Source: Labilithrix luteola
GTDB lineage: Bacteria > Myxococcota_A > Polyangia > Polyangiales > Polyangiaceae
NCBI RefSeq assembly: GCF_001263205.1
Contig: NZ_CP012333.1
Location: 10,831,501-10,895,500, forward strand
Reading direction: 5' to 3'
Length of the DNA: 64,000 bases
Position numbers and translations under genes: made by a program. Of this stretch, positions 55,909 to 64,000 are shown in pieces. The notes beneath the pieces are model-generated. The model had not been told where the DNA came from. It searched no databases and saw nothing but the letters and a program-made list of their open reading frames with translations. Position 1 is the first letter of the stretch. Each line of letters starts with the position of its first letter.

Positions 55909-58900
55909 ATGTCGGAGTTTTTCATCCGCCGCCCGATCGTGGCGATGGTCATCGCGATCATCACCGTCCTCATCGGCGTCGTCGCGCTCTTCGGGCTGCC
56001 CATCGCGCAGTTCCCGCAGATTCTCCCGCCACAGATCAACGTCACCACGACCTACACGGGCGCGGACGCACTCACCATCGAGCAAGCCGTCGCCACGCCG
56101 ATCGAGCAGCAGGTCAACGGCGCCGACCGCATGCTCTACGTGCAGTCGACGAACGGTAACGACGGCACGATGAACCAGGTCGTGACGTTCGACGTCGGCA
56201 CCGACATCGACGTCGCCAACGTTCTCGTCAACAACCGCTTCTCGCAGGCGCAGCCGTTTCTTCCGCAAGACGTGAAGAACTTCGGCGTCACGATCAAGAA
56301 GTCGCTCGCCTTCCCCCTCATGGTTCTCACGCTCACGTCTCCGGACGGGCGTTACGAGCCGAACTTCCTGGCGAACTACTCGCTCATCAACATCAACGAC
56401 GCACTTCTCCGCATCAAGGGCGTCGGCGACATCCGTAACCTCGGTTCGTCCGAGTACGCGATGCGCGTCTGGCTCAAGCCCGACGTCCTCGCGCGTCTCG
56501 GCATCAACGTCAGCGACGTCCAGAATGCGCTTCGCGCGCAGAACATCGTGAACCCGGCCGGTCAAGTCGGCGCCGAGCCTGCGCCCCCGGGCCAGCAGCT
56601 CACGTACACGGTGCGCGCGCAGGGCCGCCTCGTCGAGCCCGACGAGTTCGCGAACGTCGTCATCAAGGAGAACGCCGACGGCTCCACCGTCCGCGTCAAA
56701 GACGTCGGCACCGTCGAGCTCGGCTCGCTCAACTACCAGCAATACGGCACGCTCAACGGCAAGCCAGCCGCCGTCATCGCCGTCTTCCAGGCGCCGGGTT
56801 CGAACTCGCTCGAAGTCGCGGCCTCGGTCAAGAAGACGATGGACGAGCTCTCCAAGCGCTTCCCGGCGGGCATCGAATACAAGGTCACCCTCGATACGAC
56901 CGCGTCGGTCACCGCCAGCATCGAAGAGATCATCCACACGCTCATCGAAGCCATCGTGCTCGTCGTGCTCGTGGTGTTCGTCTTCCTCCAGAGCTGGCGC
57001 GCAACGCTCATTCCGCTGCTGACCGTCCCGGTCTCGCTCATCGGCACGTTCGCGACGTTCCCGTTGCTCGGGTTCTCGATCAACACGCTCTCGCTCTTCG
57101 GTCTCGTGCTCGCGATCGGTCTCGTCGTCGACGACGCCATCGTCGTGGTCGAAGCTGTCGAACACCACCTCGAGCACGGCATGTCGCCGCGCGAGGCAAC
57201 CTCCAAGGCCATGAAGGAGGTTACGGGCCCGGTCGTCGCGATCGCGCTCATCCTCTCGGCGGTCTTCGTGCCCGTCGCCTTCATGAGCGGCATCACCGGC
57301 CGCCTCTACCAGCAGTTCGCGCTCACCATCGCGATCTCCGTCTGTATCTCGGCCTTCAACGCGCTCACGCTCAGCCCCGCGCTCTGCGCGTTGCTCCTAA
57401 AGCCGCGTGGTGAGTCGAAGGGCATCCTCGGGGCCGCCGGTCGCGCCTTCAACCGCGCCTTCGGCAAGGCCACCGACGGCTACGTCGGCGTCAACCGCAT
57501 CCTCGTTCGCAAGCTGATCATCCCGATCGCCATCCTCGGCGCCATGACCTTCGGCGCGCAGTTGCTTGGCAAGAAGCTCCCCACGGGCTTCGTGCCGGAG
57601 GAAGATCAGGGCTACGGCGTCGTCGCCGTACAGTTGCCCGAGGGCGCCTCGATGCAGCGCACGCGTGCGGTCTACGACAAGATCGCCGACGTGATGGGCA
57701 AGCAGAAGGGCATCAAGTACTCGAACGGCGTCGCGGGCTTCAGCCTCCTCACGCGCACCGCCTCGAGCTACAGCGGAACGCTCTTCTTCAGCTTCGAGCC
57801 GTGGTCCGAGCGCCATTCGCCCGACCTCACGGCCGCGGCCATCATCAAGAACCTCAACATCGCGTTCTCGAAGATCCCCGAAGCACGCATCTTCGCCATC
57901 TCGCCGCCCGCCATCCCTGGCATCAGCGCGCAAGGCGGCTTCAGCATGATGCTCCAGGATCGAAGCGGTCAGGACATGGCCTTCCTCGCGCAGAACGTCG
58001 GCAAGTTCGTCGCCGAGGCGAGCAAGAGGCCCGAGCTCACGCAGGTCCGCCCGAACTTCTCGCCGGCCGTTCCGCAGCTCTTCGCGGACGTCGACAAGGA
58101 GAAGGCGCTCAAGCAGGGCGTCGCGCTCACCGACGTCTACTCCACGCTGCAGACGTTCCTCGGCGGCGCGTACACGAACGACTTCAGCCGCTTCGGTCGC
58201 CAGTGGAAGGTCTTCCTCCAGGCCGACTCCAGCTATCGAACGAACGCGGACGACATCAAGAAGTTCTACGTCCGCAACAACCGCGGCGAGATGGTGCCGC
58301 TCTCCTCGATCGTCTCCATCCGCACCACGACGGGCCCCGAGTACACGGTCCGCTTCAACCTCTATCGCTCCGTCGAGATCTCCGGCGCGGCCGCTCCGGG
58401 CTACAGCTCGGGCCAAGCGCTCGCAGCCCTCGAAGACGTGGCGAAGAAGGTTCTCCCGCCCGAGATGGGCTACGAGTGGAACGCCCTCTCCTATCAGGAG
58501 AAGGTGGCCTCCGGCAGCTCGACGCGCATCCTCGGTCTGTCGCTCATCTTCGTCTTCCTCATTCTCGCGGCGCTCTACGAGAGCTGGTCGCTGCCCTTCA
58601 GCGTTCTTCTCAGCGTGCCGGTCGCCGTGCTCGGAGCGTTCTTCGGCCTGCTCTCGCGGCAGTTCGACAACAACGTCTATGCGCAGATCGGGCTCGTCAT
58701 GCTCATCGGCCTGACCGCGAAGAACGCGATCCTCATCGTCGAGTTCGCGAAGCTCGAGCTCGACAACGGGCGCTCCGTCGTCGACGCCGCGCTCGAAGGC
58801 GCTCGCCTTCGCCTTCGTCCGATCCTCATGACGTCGCTCGCCTTCATCTTCGGTTGTCTCCCGCTCTGGAGAGCCGCCGGTGCAGGCGCGAGCGCTCGTC

Positions 58901-59103
58901 GCACGCTCGGTACCGTCGTCGTGTCCGGCATGGTCGCGGCCACGGCGCTCGGCATCTTCCTCATCCCCGCCCTCTTCGTCCTCGTCGAGAAGCTCTTCTC
59001 GCGAAAGAAGAAGACGACCGGTGGCGCACAATCGTCGCCGCCAGCCGCTCCGCACGAGCTCCCGCCCGTGCACGCCGATCCGATCTCGATGACCGGCGAA
59101 TAG
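55909..59103 (+). CDS. RND transporter, HAE1 (AcrB-like) type
   Basis: This is a 1064-residue proton-driven exporter with twelve predicted membrane helices. It starts SEFFIRRPIVAMVIAIITVL and contains the proton-relay Asp 408-409 (GLVVDDAIVVVEA) and Lys 938 (LTAKNAILIVEF). The periplasmic porter domains carry family motifs (GFVPEEDQGYG). It is more AcrB-like than the MdtB/MdtC pair and probably forms a homotrimer. AGAGG lies six bases upstream of its ATG. The 396 bases that follow contain no intact gene. Confidence 0.94.
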   Translation: MSEFFIRRPIVAMVIAIITVLIGVVALFGLPIAQFPQILPPQINVTTTYTGADALTIEQAVATPIEQQVNGADRMLYVQSTNGNDGTMNQVVTFDVGTDIDVANVLVNNRFSQAQPFLPQDVKNFGVTIKKSLAFPLMVLTLTSPDGRYEPNFLANYSLININDALLRIKGVGDIRNLGSSEYAMRVWLKPDVLARLGINVSDVQNALRAQNIVNPAGQVGAEPAPPGQQLTYTVRAQGRLVEPDEFANVVIKENADGSTVRVKDVGTVELGSLNYQQYGTLNGKPAAVIAVFQAPGSNSLEVAASVKKTMDELSKRFPAGIEYKVTLDTTASVTASIEEIIHTLIEAIVLVVLVVFVFLQSWRATLIPLLTVPVSLIGTFATFPLLGFSINTLSLFGLVLAIGLVVDDAIVVVEAVEHHLEHGMSPREATSKAMKEVTGPVVAIALILSAVFVPVAFMSGITGRLYQQFALTIAISVCISAFNALTLSPALCALLLKPRGESKGILGAAGRAFNRAFGKATDGYVGVNRILVRKLIIPIAILGAMTFGAQLLGKKLPTGFVPEEDQGYGVVAVQLPEGASMQRTRAVYDKIADVMGKQKGIKYSNGVAGFSLLTRTASSYSGTLFFSFEPWSERHSPDLTAAAIIKNLNIAFSKIPEARIFAISPPAIPGISAQGGFSMMLQDRSGQDMAFLAQNVGKFVAEASKRPELTQVRPNFSPAVPQLFADVDKEKALKQGVALTDVYSTLQTFLGGAYTNDFSRFGRQWKVFLQADSSYRTNADDIKKFYVRNNRGEMVPLSSIVSIRTTTGPEYTVRFNLYRSVEISGAAAPGYSSGQALAALEDVAKKVLPPEMGYEWNALSYQEKVASGSSTRILGLSLIFVFLILAALYESWSLPFSVLLSVPVAVLGAFFGLLSRQFDNNVYAQIGLVMLIGLTAKNAILIVEFAKLELDNGRSVVDAALEGARLRLRPILMTSLAFIFGCLPLWRAAGAGASARRTLGTVVVSGMVAATALGIFLIPALFVLVEKLFSRKKKTTGGAQSSPPAAPHELPPVHADPISMTGE

Positions 59104-59246
59104 CCCCCCGATTCGATCGCCCCACATCGCGCAGTGTGCTCGCCCTCGAAGGCGAGCCACTGCGCGGTTTTCATTTGGGCCATCGCGAGCGCGACCTCCG
59201 CTGCATGGCGACAGCACGAAAGCGCTAAGAATGGCCCTCTCGAAGG

Positions 59247-59271
59247 TCAGACGGGAATCACGCCGCGCTTC
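59247..59271 (-). pseudogene. Remnant of an acyl-CoA carboxylase 3' end
   Basis: On the minus strand this short stretch reads KRGVIPV-stop, the same C-terminus as the intact carboxyltransferase gene ending at 60407. The 25 bases match there with three differences, all at third codon positions. Homology stops immediately beyond. It is a leftover gene end rather than a coding unit, and forms a direct repeat with 60407-60431. Confidence 0.5.
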
Positions 59272-59273
59272 TC

Positions 59274-59486
59274 CCGGCGGCCTCGGGGACGGACGCGTTG
59301 CAGGCGGCGGAGGCAGCCGTCGAGGCTGCGCGGCTCGACCTCGAGTTCACGCAAGTGCGAGCTCCGCTCGCGGGCCGCACCGGACAGACGCTGGTCGACG
59401 CCATACAGTTCACGGACGAGGGGGCGGGCGCAACCTCCTCCCTGCCCTCGCGCATAACTGCGGCCCAGCAAGGCCTTCGCTTCTGA
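59274..59486 (+). pseudogene. Fragment of an RND/HlyD membrane-fusion protein
   Basis: In this frame about 30 residues (QAAEAAVEAARLDLEFTQVR followed by APLAGRTGQTLV) match the coiled-coil to lipoyl junction of efflux adaptors. The reading before it has no start codon with homology, and the remainder (IQFTDEGAGA...) is unrelated. It is not a copy of either adaptor in this window. The likely origin is a truncated adaptor gene carried in or broken by rearrangement. Confidence 0.6.
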
Positions 59487-59499
59487 AAGGAACCAAGCC

Positions 59500-60330
59500 A
59501 TGCGAATCGGAATCATTGGCACCGGGGAAATCGGAGGCACGCTCACGCGCAGGCTCACTCGCCTGGGGCACACCGTGTCCATCGCGAACTCCCGCGGCCC
59601 AGGGTCGGCAGCTCCTGCTATCGCGTCGTTTACGCCGCCCGTTACCGGGTTTGGGCAGACCGTCACGTCCGGGCCGTCGAGACCGACCCTGGCCGATCTC
59701 GCGAAGGAGACCGGAGCGCATGCGGTCACGGTCACCGACGCCGTCAAGAAGGTCGACCTCGTCGTCGTGGCCCTCAACATGAAGAACGTGCCCGACTTGC
59801 CCCAGGGACTCTTCCGCGACGTGCCGAGCGACGTCGTCGTCGTCGACACGAGCAACTACTACCCCTCGTTTCGCGACGGCCGCATCGCGGCCATCGAAGA
59901 AGGGGGCACCGAGTCGGGGTGGGTTTCCAGCGTGCTCGGGCGACCCGTGGTGAAGGTGTTCAACAACATCACTGCGCACTTCTTGGCGGAGGGGGGCCGG
60001 CCGAAAGGAGCGAAGGATCGGATCGCTCTCCCCGTCGCCGGCGACGATGCCCGCGCCAAGTCCGTCGTCCTTGCCCTCGTCGACGAGCTCGGCTTCGACG
60101 GCGTCGACGAGGGATCGCTCGACGAGTCCTGGCGACAGCAACCCGGGACGCCCGTCTATTGCACCAATCTGGACGCGGACGGCGTCCGTCGCACCTTGCG
60201 CCAGGCCGATCGAGCGAAGGCGCCAGTGGAGCGCGAGCGGTCGCTGGCCGAGTTCGCGAAGCTGCCGGCAGGTTCGACGTCGCGCGATATGGTCCTCCTC
60301 CAACGTCGCCTCTTCGGCCTGTCCGTTTGA
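59500..60330 (+). CDS. NADP oxidoreductase, coenzyme F420-dependent family
   Basis: This is a 276-residue Rossmann-fold protein with the dinucleotide motif RIGIIGTGEIGGTLTRRL (Gly 7, 9 and 12) and family segments VDLVVVALNMKNVPDLP and VVVDTSNYYPSFRDGR. AAAGGA lies upstream of the ATG. Compared with typical family members it carries an extra stretch of about 28 residues (35-62) between SRGP and TLADLA. It lies between gene fragments and may be a recently acquired gene. The family reduces or oxidises a range of substrates with NADPH; F420 use is not established here. Confidence 0.85.
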   Translation: MRIGIIGTGEIGGTLTRRLTRLGHTVSIANSRGPGSAAPAIASFTPPVTGFGQTVTSGPSRPTLADLAKETGAHAVTVTDAVKKVDLVVVALNMKNVPDLPQGLFRDVPSDVVVVDTSNYYPSFRDGRIAAIEEGGTESGWVSSVLGRPVVKVFNNITAHFLAEGGRPKGAKDRIALPVAGDDARAKSVVLALVDELGFDGVDEGSLDESWRQQPGTPVYCTNLDADGVRRTLRQADRAKAPVERERSLAEFAKLPAGSTSRDMVLLQRRLFGLSV

Positions 60331-60345
60331 GCAAGCAGCGAGAAC

Positions 60346-60420
60346 GCGCAGATCGGCATCATCGGCGTCGGACACATGGGTGAAACGCTGGCTCGTCGTC
60401 CTTGCATCAAACTGGAATGA
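60346..60420 (+). pseudogene. Truncated second Rossmann-motif fragment
   Basis: Directly after the oxidoreductase stop, the same frame continues with AQIGIIGVGHMGETLARR. This is a dinucleotide-binding N-terminus of the same family but clearly not a copy of the preceding gene. It breaks off after about 18 residues, where the carboxylase 3' end begins on the other strand. No start codon precedes it in frame. It looks like the residue of a second, deleted oxidoreductase gene. Confidence 0.55.
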
Positions 60421-61978
60421 CGCCGCGCTTCTTCGAAGGGCGTTCGAGGCGCTTGTGGCGCGCGAGCTCGAGGCCCCAGGCGATGGCCTTGCGTGTGTCG
60501 CGCGGGTCGATGACCTCGTCGACGAGTCCCCAGCCCGCCACCTTGTAGACGTCGATGTTCTTCTGGATCTGATCGACGATCATCTTCTTGGCCTCGGGCG
60601 GCGGCTCTTCGGCGCCGAACAGCTTGCGCGCGGCGATGCCGACCATGCCTTCGGCGCCCATGACGGAGATCTCCGCGGTGGGCCACGAGACGATGAGATC
60701 CGGTTCGTAGGCGCGTCCACACATGACGTAGTAGCCCGCACCGTAGGCCTTGCGGACGACCACCGTGATCTTCGGCACCGTCGCCGCGCTCATCACGTGC
60801 AGCATCTTCGCGCCGTGACGGATGATGCCGGCGTGCTCGACCTTCGAGCCGACCATGAAGCCCGGCACGTCTTGCAGGAAGACGAGCGGCACGTTGAAGG
60901 CATCGCAGATCTGGATGAAGCGCGCAGCCTTGTCAGCCGCGTCGTTGTCGAGAATGCCGCCGAGCCAGTTTGGCTGGTTGGCGACGATGCCCACGCTCTT
61001 GCCGCCCATGCGCGCGAGGCACGTGATGATGTTCCGCGCGAAACGCGGCTTGATGTCGAAGATCTCGCCGTGATCCACGATGGATCGAATCAGCTTGTAC
61101 ATGTCGTACGGCTTGCGCGTCGACTCGGGCAGCAGATCGAGGAGCGACTCGTCACGTCGATCGACGGGATCGGTGACGGGGAACTCGGGCGGGATCTCGT
61201 CGCAGTTCGACGGGAAGTACGAGAGGTACTTTTTGGCCGCGTCGATGCACGCCGCGTCGCTCTCGAACTCGCCGTCTCCGACGCCGCTCACCTCCGAATG
61301 GATCTTGCTGCCGCCGAGCTCCTGCTCGCCGATGTCTTGCCCCGTGACCGCCTTGACGAGCGGAGGACCGCCGAGCGCGAGCGAGCCGATGTTCTTGACC
61401 ATCGGCACGTAGTCCGCGAGGCCTGGAATGTAGGCCGTTCCGGCGGCTCCAGGCCCGACCATGGCCGCGACCTGCGGGACGACGCCACTCATCACGACTT
61501 GCTCGCGGAAGAGATGCCCGGAGCCGGCGAAGAGCGAGATCATGTCCGGATGGCTCGAGCCCGGATCGATCCGCGCGCCGCCGGAGTCGACGAGCCAGAT
61601 CATGGGCCAGCGGCCGCGGAGGCTCATGTGGCGAAGGCGCGTGACCTTCTCCTCGCCTGTATACCCGATGCTGCCGCCTTTGACGGTGAAGTCGTACGCC
61701 GCGGCGCACACCATGCGGCCGTCGACCTTGCCGAAGCCGGTGACGACAGCGTCGGCCGGGGGCTTGTCGTTGCCGTCGGGTCCTGCGGCGAGGCCCATCT
61801 GCGTGCCGTGCGTTCCGATTTCGAACCACGCGCCGTCGTCGAAGAGGCGATCGAGCCGCTCGCGTGCGGTCAGCTTGCCTCGTTCGTGTTGCTTCTGGAT
61901 CTTCGCGGCTCCGCCCATTTCGCGGATCTTCGCGCGGCGCGCTTCGAGATCGGCGATCAGCTCTCGCATGTTGGCCAT
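60407..61978 (-). CDS. Acyl-CoA carboxylase carboxyltransferase (beta) subunit
   Basis: This 523-residue carboxyltransferase belongs to the propionyl-/methylcrotonyl-CoA carboxylase beta family, which moves CO2 from carboxybiotin to an acyl-CoA. The N-half has GKLTARERLDRLFDDGAWFE and SGGARIDPGSS; the C-half has PNWLGGILDNDAADKAARFI and VVVRKAYGAGYYVMCGRAYE. GPGAAGTAYIPGLADYVPMV marks the acyl-CoA site. AGAGGAG lies seven bases upstream of the ATG. No biotin carboxylase or carrier gene lies in view. It follows the hydratase gene by 63 bases in the same operon. The exact acyl substrate cannot be told. Confidence 0.9.
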   Translation of the reverse strand: MANMRELIADLEARRAKIREMGGAAKIQKQHERGKLTARERLDRLFDDGAWFEIGTHGTQMGLAAGPDGNDKPPADAVVTGFGKVDGRMVCAAAYDFTVKGGSIGYTGEEKVTRLRHMSLRGRWPMIWLVDSGGARIDPGSSHPDMISLFAGSGHLFREQVVMSGVVPQVAAMVGPGAAGTAYIPGLADYVPMVKNIGSLALGGPPLVKAVTGQDIGEQELGGSKIHSEVSGVGDGEFESDAACIDAAKKYLSYFPSNCDEIPPEFPVTDPVDRRDESLLDLLPESTRKPYDMYKLIRSIVDHGEIFDIKPRFARNIITCLARMGGKSVGIVANQPNWLGGILDNDAADKAARFIQICDAFNVPLVFLQDVPGFMVGSKVEHAGIIRHGAKMLHVMSAATVPKITVVVRKAYGAGYYVMCGRAYEPDLIVSWPTAEISVMGAEGMVGIAARKLFGAEEPPPEAKKMIVDQIQKNIDVYKVAGWGLVDEVIDPRDTRKAIAWGLELARHKRLERPSKKRGVIPV

Positions 61979-62041
61979 CGGCAGCTCCTCTTTCCTCGTT
62001 GCGCTCGTCGTCTGCTCGTCGTCTCTCGGGGGGCGTTCGGA

Positions 62042-62860
62042 TCAGCGACCGGTCCAGACCGGCGGGCGCTTCTCGAGGAAGGCCATCAGGCCTTCGCGGG
62101 CGTCGTCCGTCGCGAGGCACTCGGCGAGGCGCTCGCGCAGCAGAGGCAGCGCCGTCGCGAGGTCCTTGCCGTCCTGCGCCGTGAAAGCTCGCAAGCCGAG
62201 CGCGATCGTGATGGGGCTCTTCTCGGCGATCTCGGTGGTCATCGCGTCGACCGACTCGTCGAGCTGGGCAGCCGGCACCACACGATTGAGAAGCCCCGCC
62301 TCGAGCGCTTCGGTCGCGGTGAGCTTCTTGCCGAAGAGCATCATCTCGAGGAGCCGCCGTCGCGGCACGAGACGCTCGAGCACCGCCATGATCATCATGG
62401 GGAACAAGCCCACGTTGATCTCGGGCGTTCCCAAGACCGCCGCCTCGTGCGCAATGGCGAACGTGGAGGCGGCCACGAGCCCGAGGCCTCCCCCCATCGC
62501 TGGACCATTCACGCGCGCCACGATCGGCTTCTCGGTGCGCGTCATCGCGATCAGCAGATCGGCGTAGTCACCTTTCGGAGCGAGCTCCGAACCATTGCCG
62601 CCACTGGTCATCTGCGCGAAGTCACCACCCGCGCAGAAGGCGGTTCCCTCGCCCGTCAGGACGATCGAACGCACCGCGGCGGCTTCGTGGGCGTCGGCAA
62701 GCGCCCAGAGCAGCTCGTTGACCATCTGCGGACCGATCGCGTTGCGGCGCTCGGGATTGTGAAGCAGGATCGTGTAGACCGAGCCATGCAGCGAAACGCG
62801 AATGCGACCGTAACCGCGCTCGGGCAACGAGCGCGATGACGAGACGGGGTCGCTGCTCAT
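62042..62860 (-). CDS. Enoyl-CoA hydratase/isomerase family protein
   Basis: This 272-residue crotonase-fold protein has the oxyanion-hole motifs GTAFCAGGDFAQM and GPAMGGGLGLVAAS and a catalytic-type glutamate in GTPEINVGLFP. The start at 62860 overlaps the stop of the beta-keto acid cleavage gene (ATGA). A longer reading into that gene is not credible. It probably hydrates or isomerises an enoyl-CoA in a short-chain degradation route shared with its neighbours. Confidence 0.92.
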   Translation of the reverse strand: MSSDPVSSSRSLPERGYGRIRVSLHGSVYTILLHNPERRNAIGPQMVNELLWALADAHEAAAVRSIVLTGEGTAFCAGGDFAQMTSGGNGSELAPKGDYADLLIAMTRTEKPIVARVNGPAMGGGLGLVAASTFAIAHEAAVLGTPEINVGLFPMMIMAVLERLVPRRRLLEMMLFGKKLTATEALEAGLLNRVVPAAQLDESVDAMTTEIAEKSPITIALGLRAFTAQDGKDLATALPLLRERLAECLATDDAREGLMAFLEKRPPVWTGR

Positions 62861-63816
62861 ACGGCCCCCGAGACGCGCGGCTCGGCCGGAGCGGGACGCG
62901 CGACCTTCGGCGAGAACTGGTCGAGCCCGAGGATCTGCTTGGCCTGCTCGACCGTCGCCACCTTGCGGCCCGTGTCGCGGCACATGCGTGCAGCGACCTC
63001 GATGAGCTCGCCGTTCGACTTCGCCATCGCGCCGTTCGGCAGATAGAGATTGTCTTCGAGGCCCGCGCGGATGTTGCCACCGAGCGCGAGCGCCGCGCCG
63101 ATCATCCTCCACCCGCACTTGGAGATGCCGATGACCTCCCACTCGCTGCCGGGCGGCATGATCTTCGTCTGGAGCTGAAGGCTCTCGACGAGCGGCGGGA
63201 TCCCGCCGAGCACGTTCACGATGAACGAGAACTGCAGGGGCTTCTTGAGAATCCCCATGTCGAGGAGCGGCCAGATGCCGTGCGTATGCCCAGTGTCGAA
63301 GCACTCGAGCTCCGGCTTCACGCCCGCGTCGTTCATCGCCTCGAGCAGCTTGATGATCTTCGCATAGGTGTTCGGGAAGACCATGTCGAAGACGAACTGC
63401 TTCCGGCTCTCGGAGTACTTCGAGTAGTTCATCGTCCCCATGTTGAGGGCGGCGATGTGCGGCCTCGACTCCGTGATGTACGTCGTCTGCTCGGTGACGT
63501 CGTCGAGGATGGTCCCGGTCGAGAAGTTGAGGAGGATCGGGCAGCGCTTCTCGATCTCCTCTTTGATCTTGGCGAAGACCTTGGGATCGAACGTGGGCGT
63601 GCCGTCGTCGTGGCGCGCATGGATGTGCACGACCGAGGCGCCGGCGTCGTACGCGCGCTTCGCCTCCTCGGCGATCTCGACCGCCGTGTACGGGATGTTC
63701 GGGTTCTGCTTCCGGTTGGCGAGTACCCCCGTCACGGCGCACGTGATGACGCACAGATCGGGATCGCGCACGTGCGTGGAGCCCACCTGCATGGTGCCGC
63801 CTTCGGACTGACTCAT
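62857..63816 (-). CDS. Beta-keto acid cleavage enzyme (BKACE/DUF849 family)
   Basis: This 319-residue zinc enzyme belongs to the family of 3-keto-5-aminohexanoate cleavage enzyme, which exchanges a beta-keto acid with acetyl-CoA to give acetoacetate and a new acyl-CoA. The zinc ligands His 64 and His 66 are in SVVHIHARHDDG. TFDPKVFAKIKEEIEKR and CFDTGHTHGIWPLLDMGIL are also family-typical. GAGGAGG lies six bases upstream of the ATG. Its acyl-CoA product would feed the neighbouring hydratase and carboxylase. The substrate is unknown; lysine-type fermentation is only one option. Confidence 0.9.
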   Translation of the reverse strand: MSQSEGGTMQVGSTHVRDPDLCVITCAVTGVLANRKQNPNIPYTAVEIAEEAKRAYDAGASVVHIHARHDDGTPTFDPKVFAKIKEEIEKRCPILLNFSTGTILDDVTEQTTYITESRPHIAALNMGTMNYSKYSESRKQFVFDMVFPNTYAKIIKLLEAMNDAGVKPELECFDTGHTHGIWPLLDMGILKKPLQFSFIVNVLGGIPPLVESLQLQTKIMPPGSEWEVIGISKCGWRMIGAALALGGNIRAGLEDNLYLPNGAMAKSNGELIEVAARMCRDTGRKVATVEQAKQILGLDQFSPKVARPAPAEPRVSGAV

Positions 63817-63817
63817 G

Positions 63818-64000
63818 TCACGCCTCCTCGGATTCGGTGTCGTCGCCGACTTTGTGACGAACGATCTGCTGTTTAACGCGGCGGGCGAGCTTCGTCATGA
63901 TGCGCATCAAGTCGCGCATCTCCTGCGCGCTGAGGCTCTCGAGCGCGCTTCGGAAGATCTCCATCGGCTCGACGGGGATCTCGCGCGCGAGCTCGCGGCC
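63818..64000 (-). CDS. C-terminal fragment of a probable MarR-like regulator (cut by window)
   Basis: Only the last 60 residues are visible: GRELAREIPVEPMEIFRSAL followed by SLSAQEMRDLMRIMTKLARR and a charged tail. The helical pattern (Leu/Met-rich, with the ..LSAQEM..L... spacing) resembles the dimerisation helices at the end of MarR regulators. It ends one base before the BKACE start, so it is the first or second gene of the acyl-CoA operon and possibly its regulator. The DNA-binding part lies outside the window. Confidence 0.5.
   Translation of the reverse strand, partial: GRELAREIPVEPMEIFRSALESLSAQEMRDLMRIMTKLARRVKQQIVRHKVGDDTESEEA

Noticed and set aside
55258..57177. A 639-codon minus-strand open frame
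   Set aside because: It is antisense to the adaptor and RND transporter. The product is Asp/Glu/Arg/His-rich low complexity without domains.
60047..62839. A 930-codon plus-strand open frame
   Set aside because: It is antisense to the well-supported carboxylase and hydratase genes and shows no homology pattern.

Overview
The window is GC-rich DNA from what looks like a myxobacterium (Myxococcota, probably Polyangiales-like). The evidence is three Hanks-type Ser/Thr kinases, many Ala/Ser-rich lipoproteins, a secreted Ig-repeat protein with a MYXO-CTERM-type tail, an AgmX/PglI-like C-terminus on one kinase, and a TPR/PEGA-type envelope protein. There is no intact phage, insertion sequence, CRISPR array, rRNA or tRNA. 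Genes are densely packed, with many 4-base stop/start overlaps, so operons can be read directly.

Layout. 1-12 kb (minus strand): a truncated zinc-ribbon kinase, a BNR-like lipoprotein, glnE broken by a one-base frameshift, a DegP-type lipoprotein protease, a CPBP membrane protease and a large membrane protein. 12.4-16.6 kb (plus): a HARE-HTH/Mrr-like fusion, a secreted protein and an atypical cytochrome P450. 16.8-25.6 kb: a complete TolC-MdtA-MdtB-MdtC-type RND efflux operon. 25.6-30 kb: a small membrane protein, an alpha/beta hydrolase coupled to a lipoprotein, and a kinase. 30-34.2 kb (minus): a kinase/TPR/Cys-rich lipoprotein operon and a beta-propeller lipoprotein. 34.3-36.6 kb: glutaminyl-tRNA synthetase with a YqeY tail.

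37.3-42 kb is a tyrosine/homogentisate catabolic block: a MarR regulator, a palindromic operator, 4-hydroxyphenylpyruvate dioxygenase, homogentisate dioxygenase, fumarylacetoacetase and a small Rieske protein. A tandem array of hairpin repeats separates the first two enzymes. 42-44.8 kb holds a lipoprotein coupled to a five-heme cytochrome c. 44.8-46.8 kb is a GntR/TauE-SafE/DUF1634 operon under a perfect palindrome. A DUF985 cupin and a poly(ADP-ribose) glycohydrolase-like protein follow.

49.1-54.4 kb is the most distinctive unit. An NHL-repeat lipoprotein and a small protein are transcribed leftward. Rightward run three tandem tail-collar (microcystin-dependent type) proteins, a GNAT acetyltransferase and a large Ig-repeat MYXO-CTERM protein, all closely packed and with no phage genes. 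54.6-59.1 kb is a second RND pump (adaptor and HAE1 transporter, no outer-membrane factor). 59.1-60.4 kb is a junction of gene fragments around an intact NADP-oxidoreductase. The window ends in a minus-strand acyl-CoA operon (partial regulator, beta-keto acid cleavage enzyme, enoyl-CoA hydratase, acyl-CoA carboxylase carboxyltransferase).
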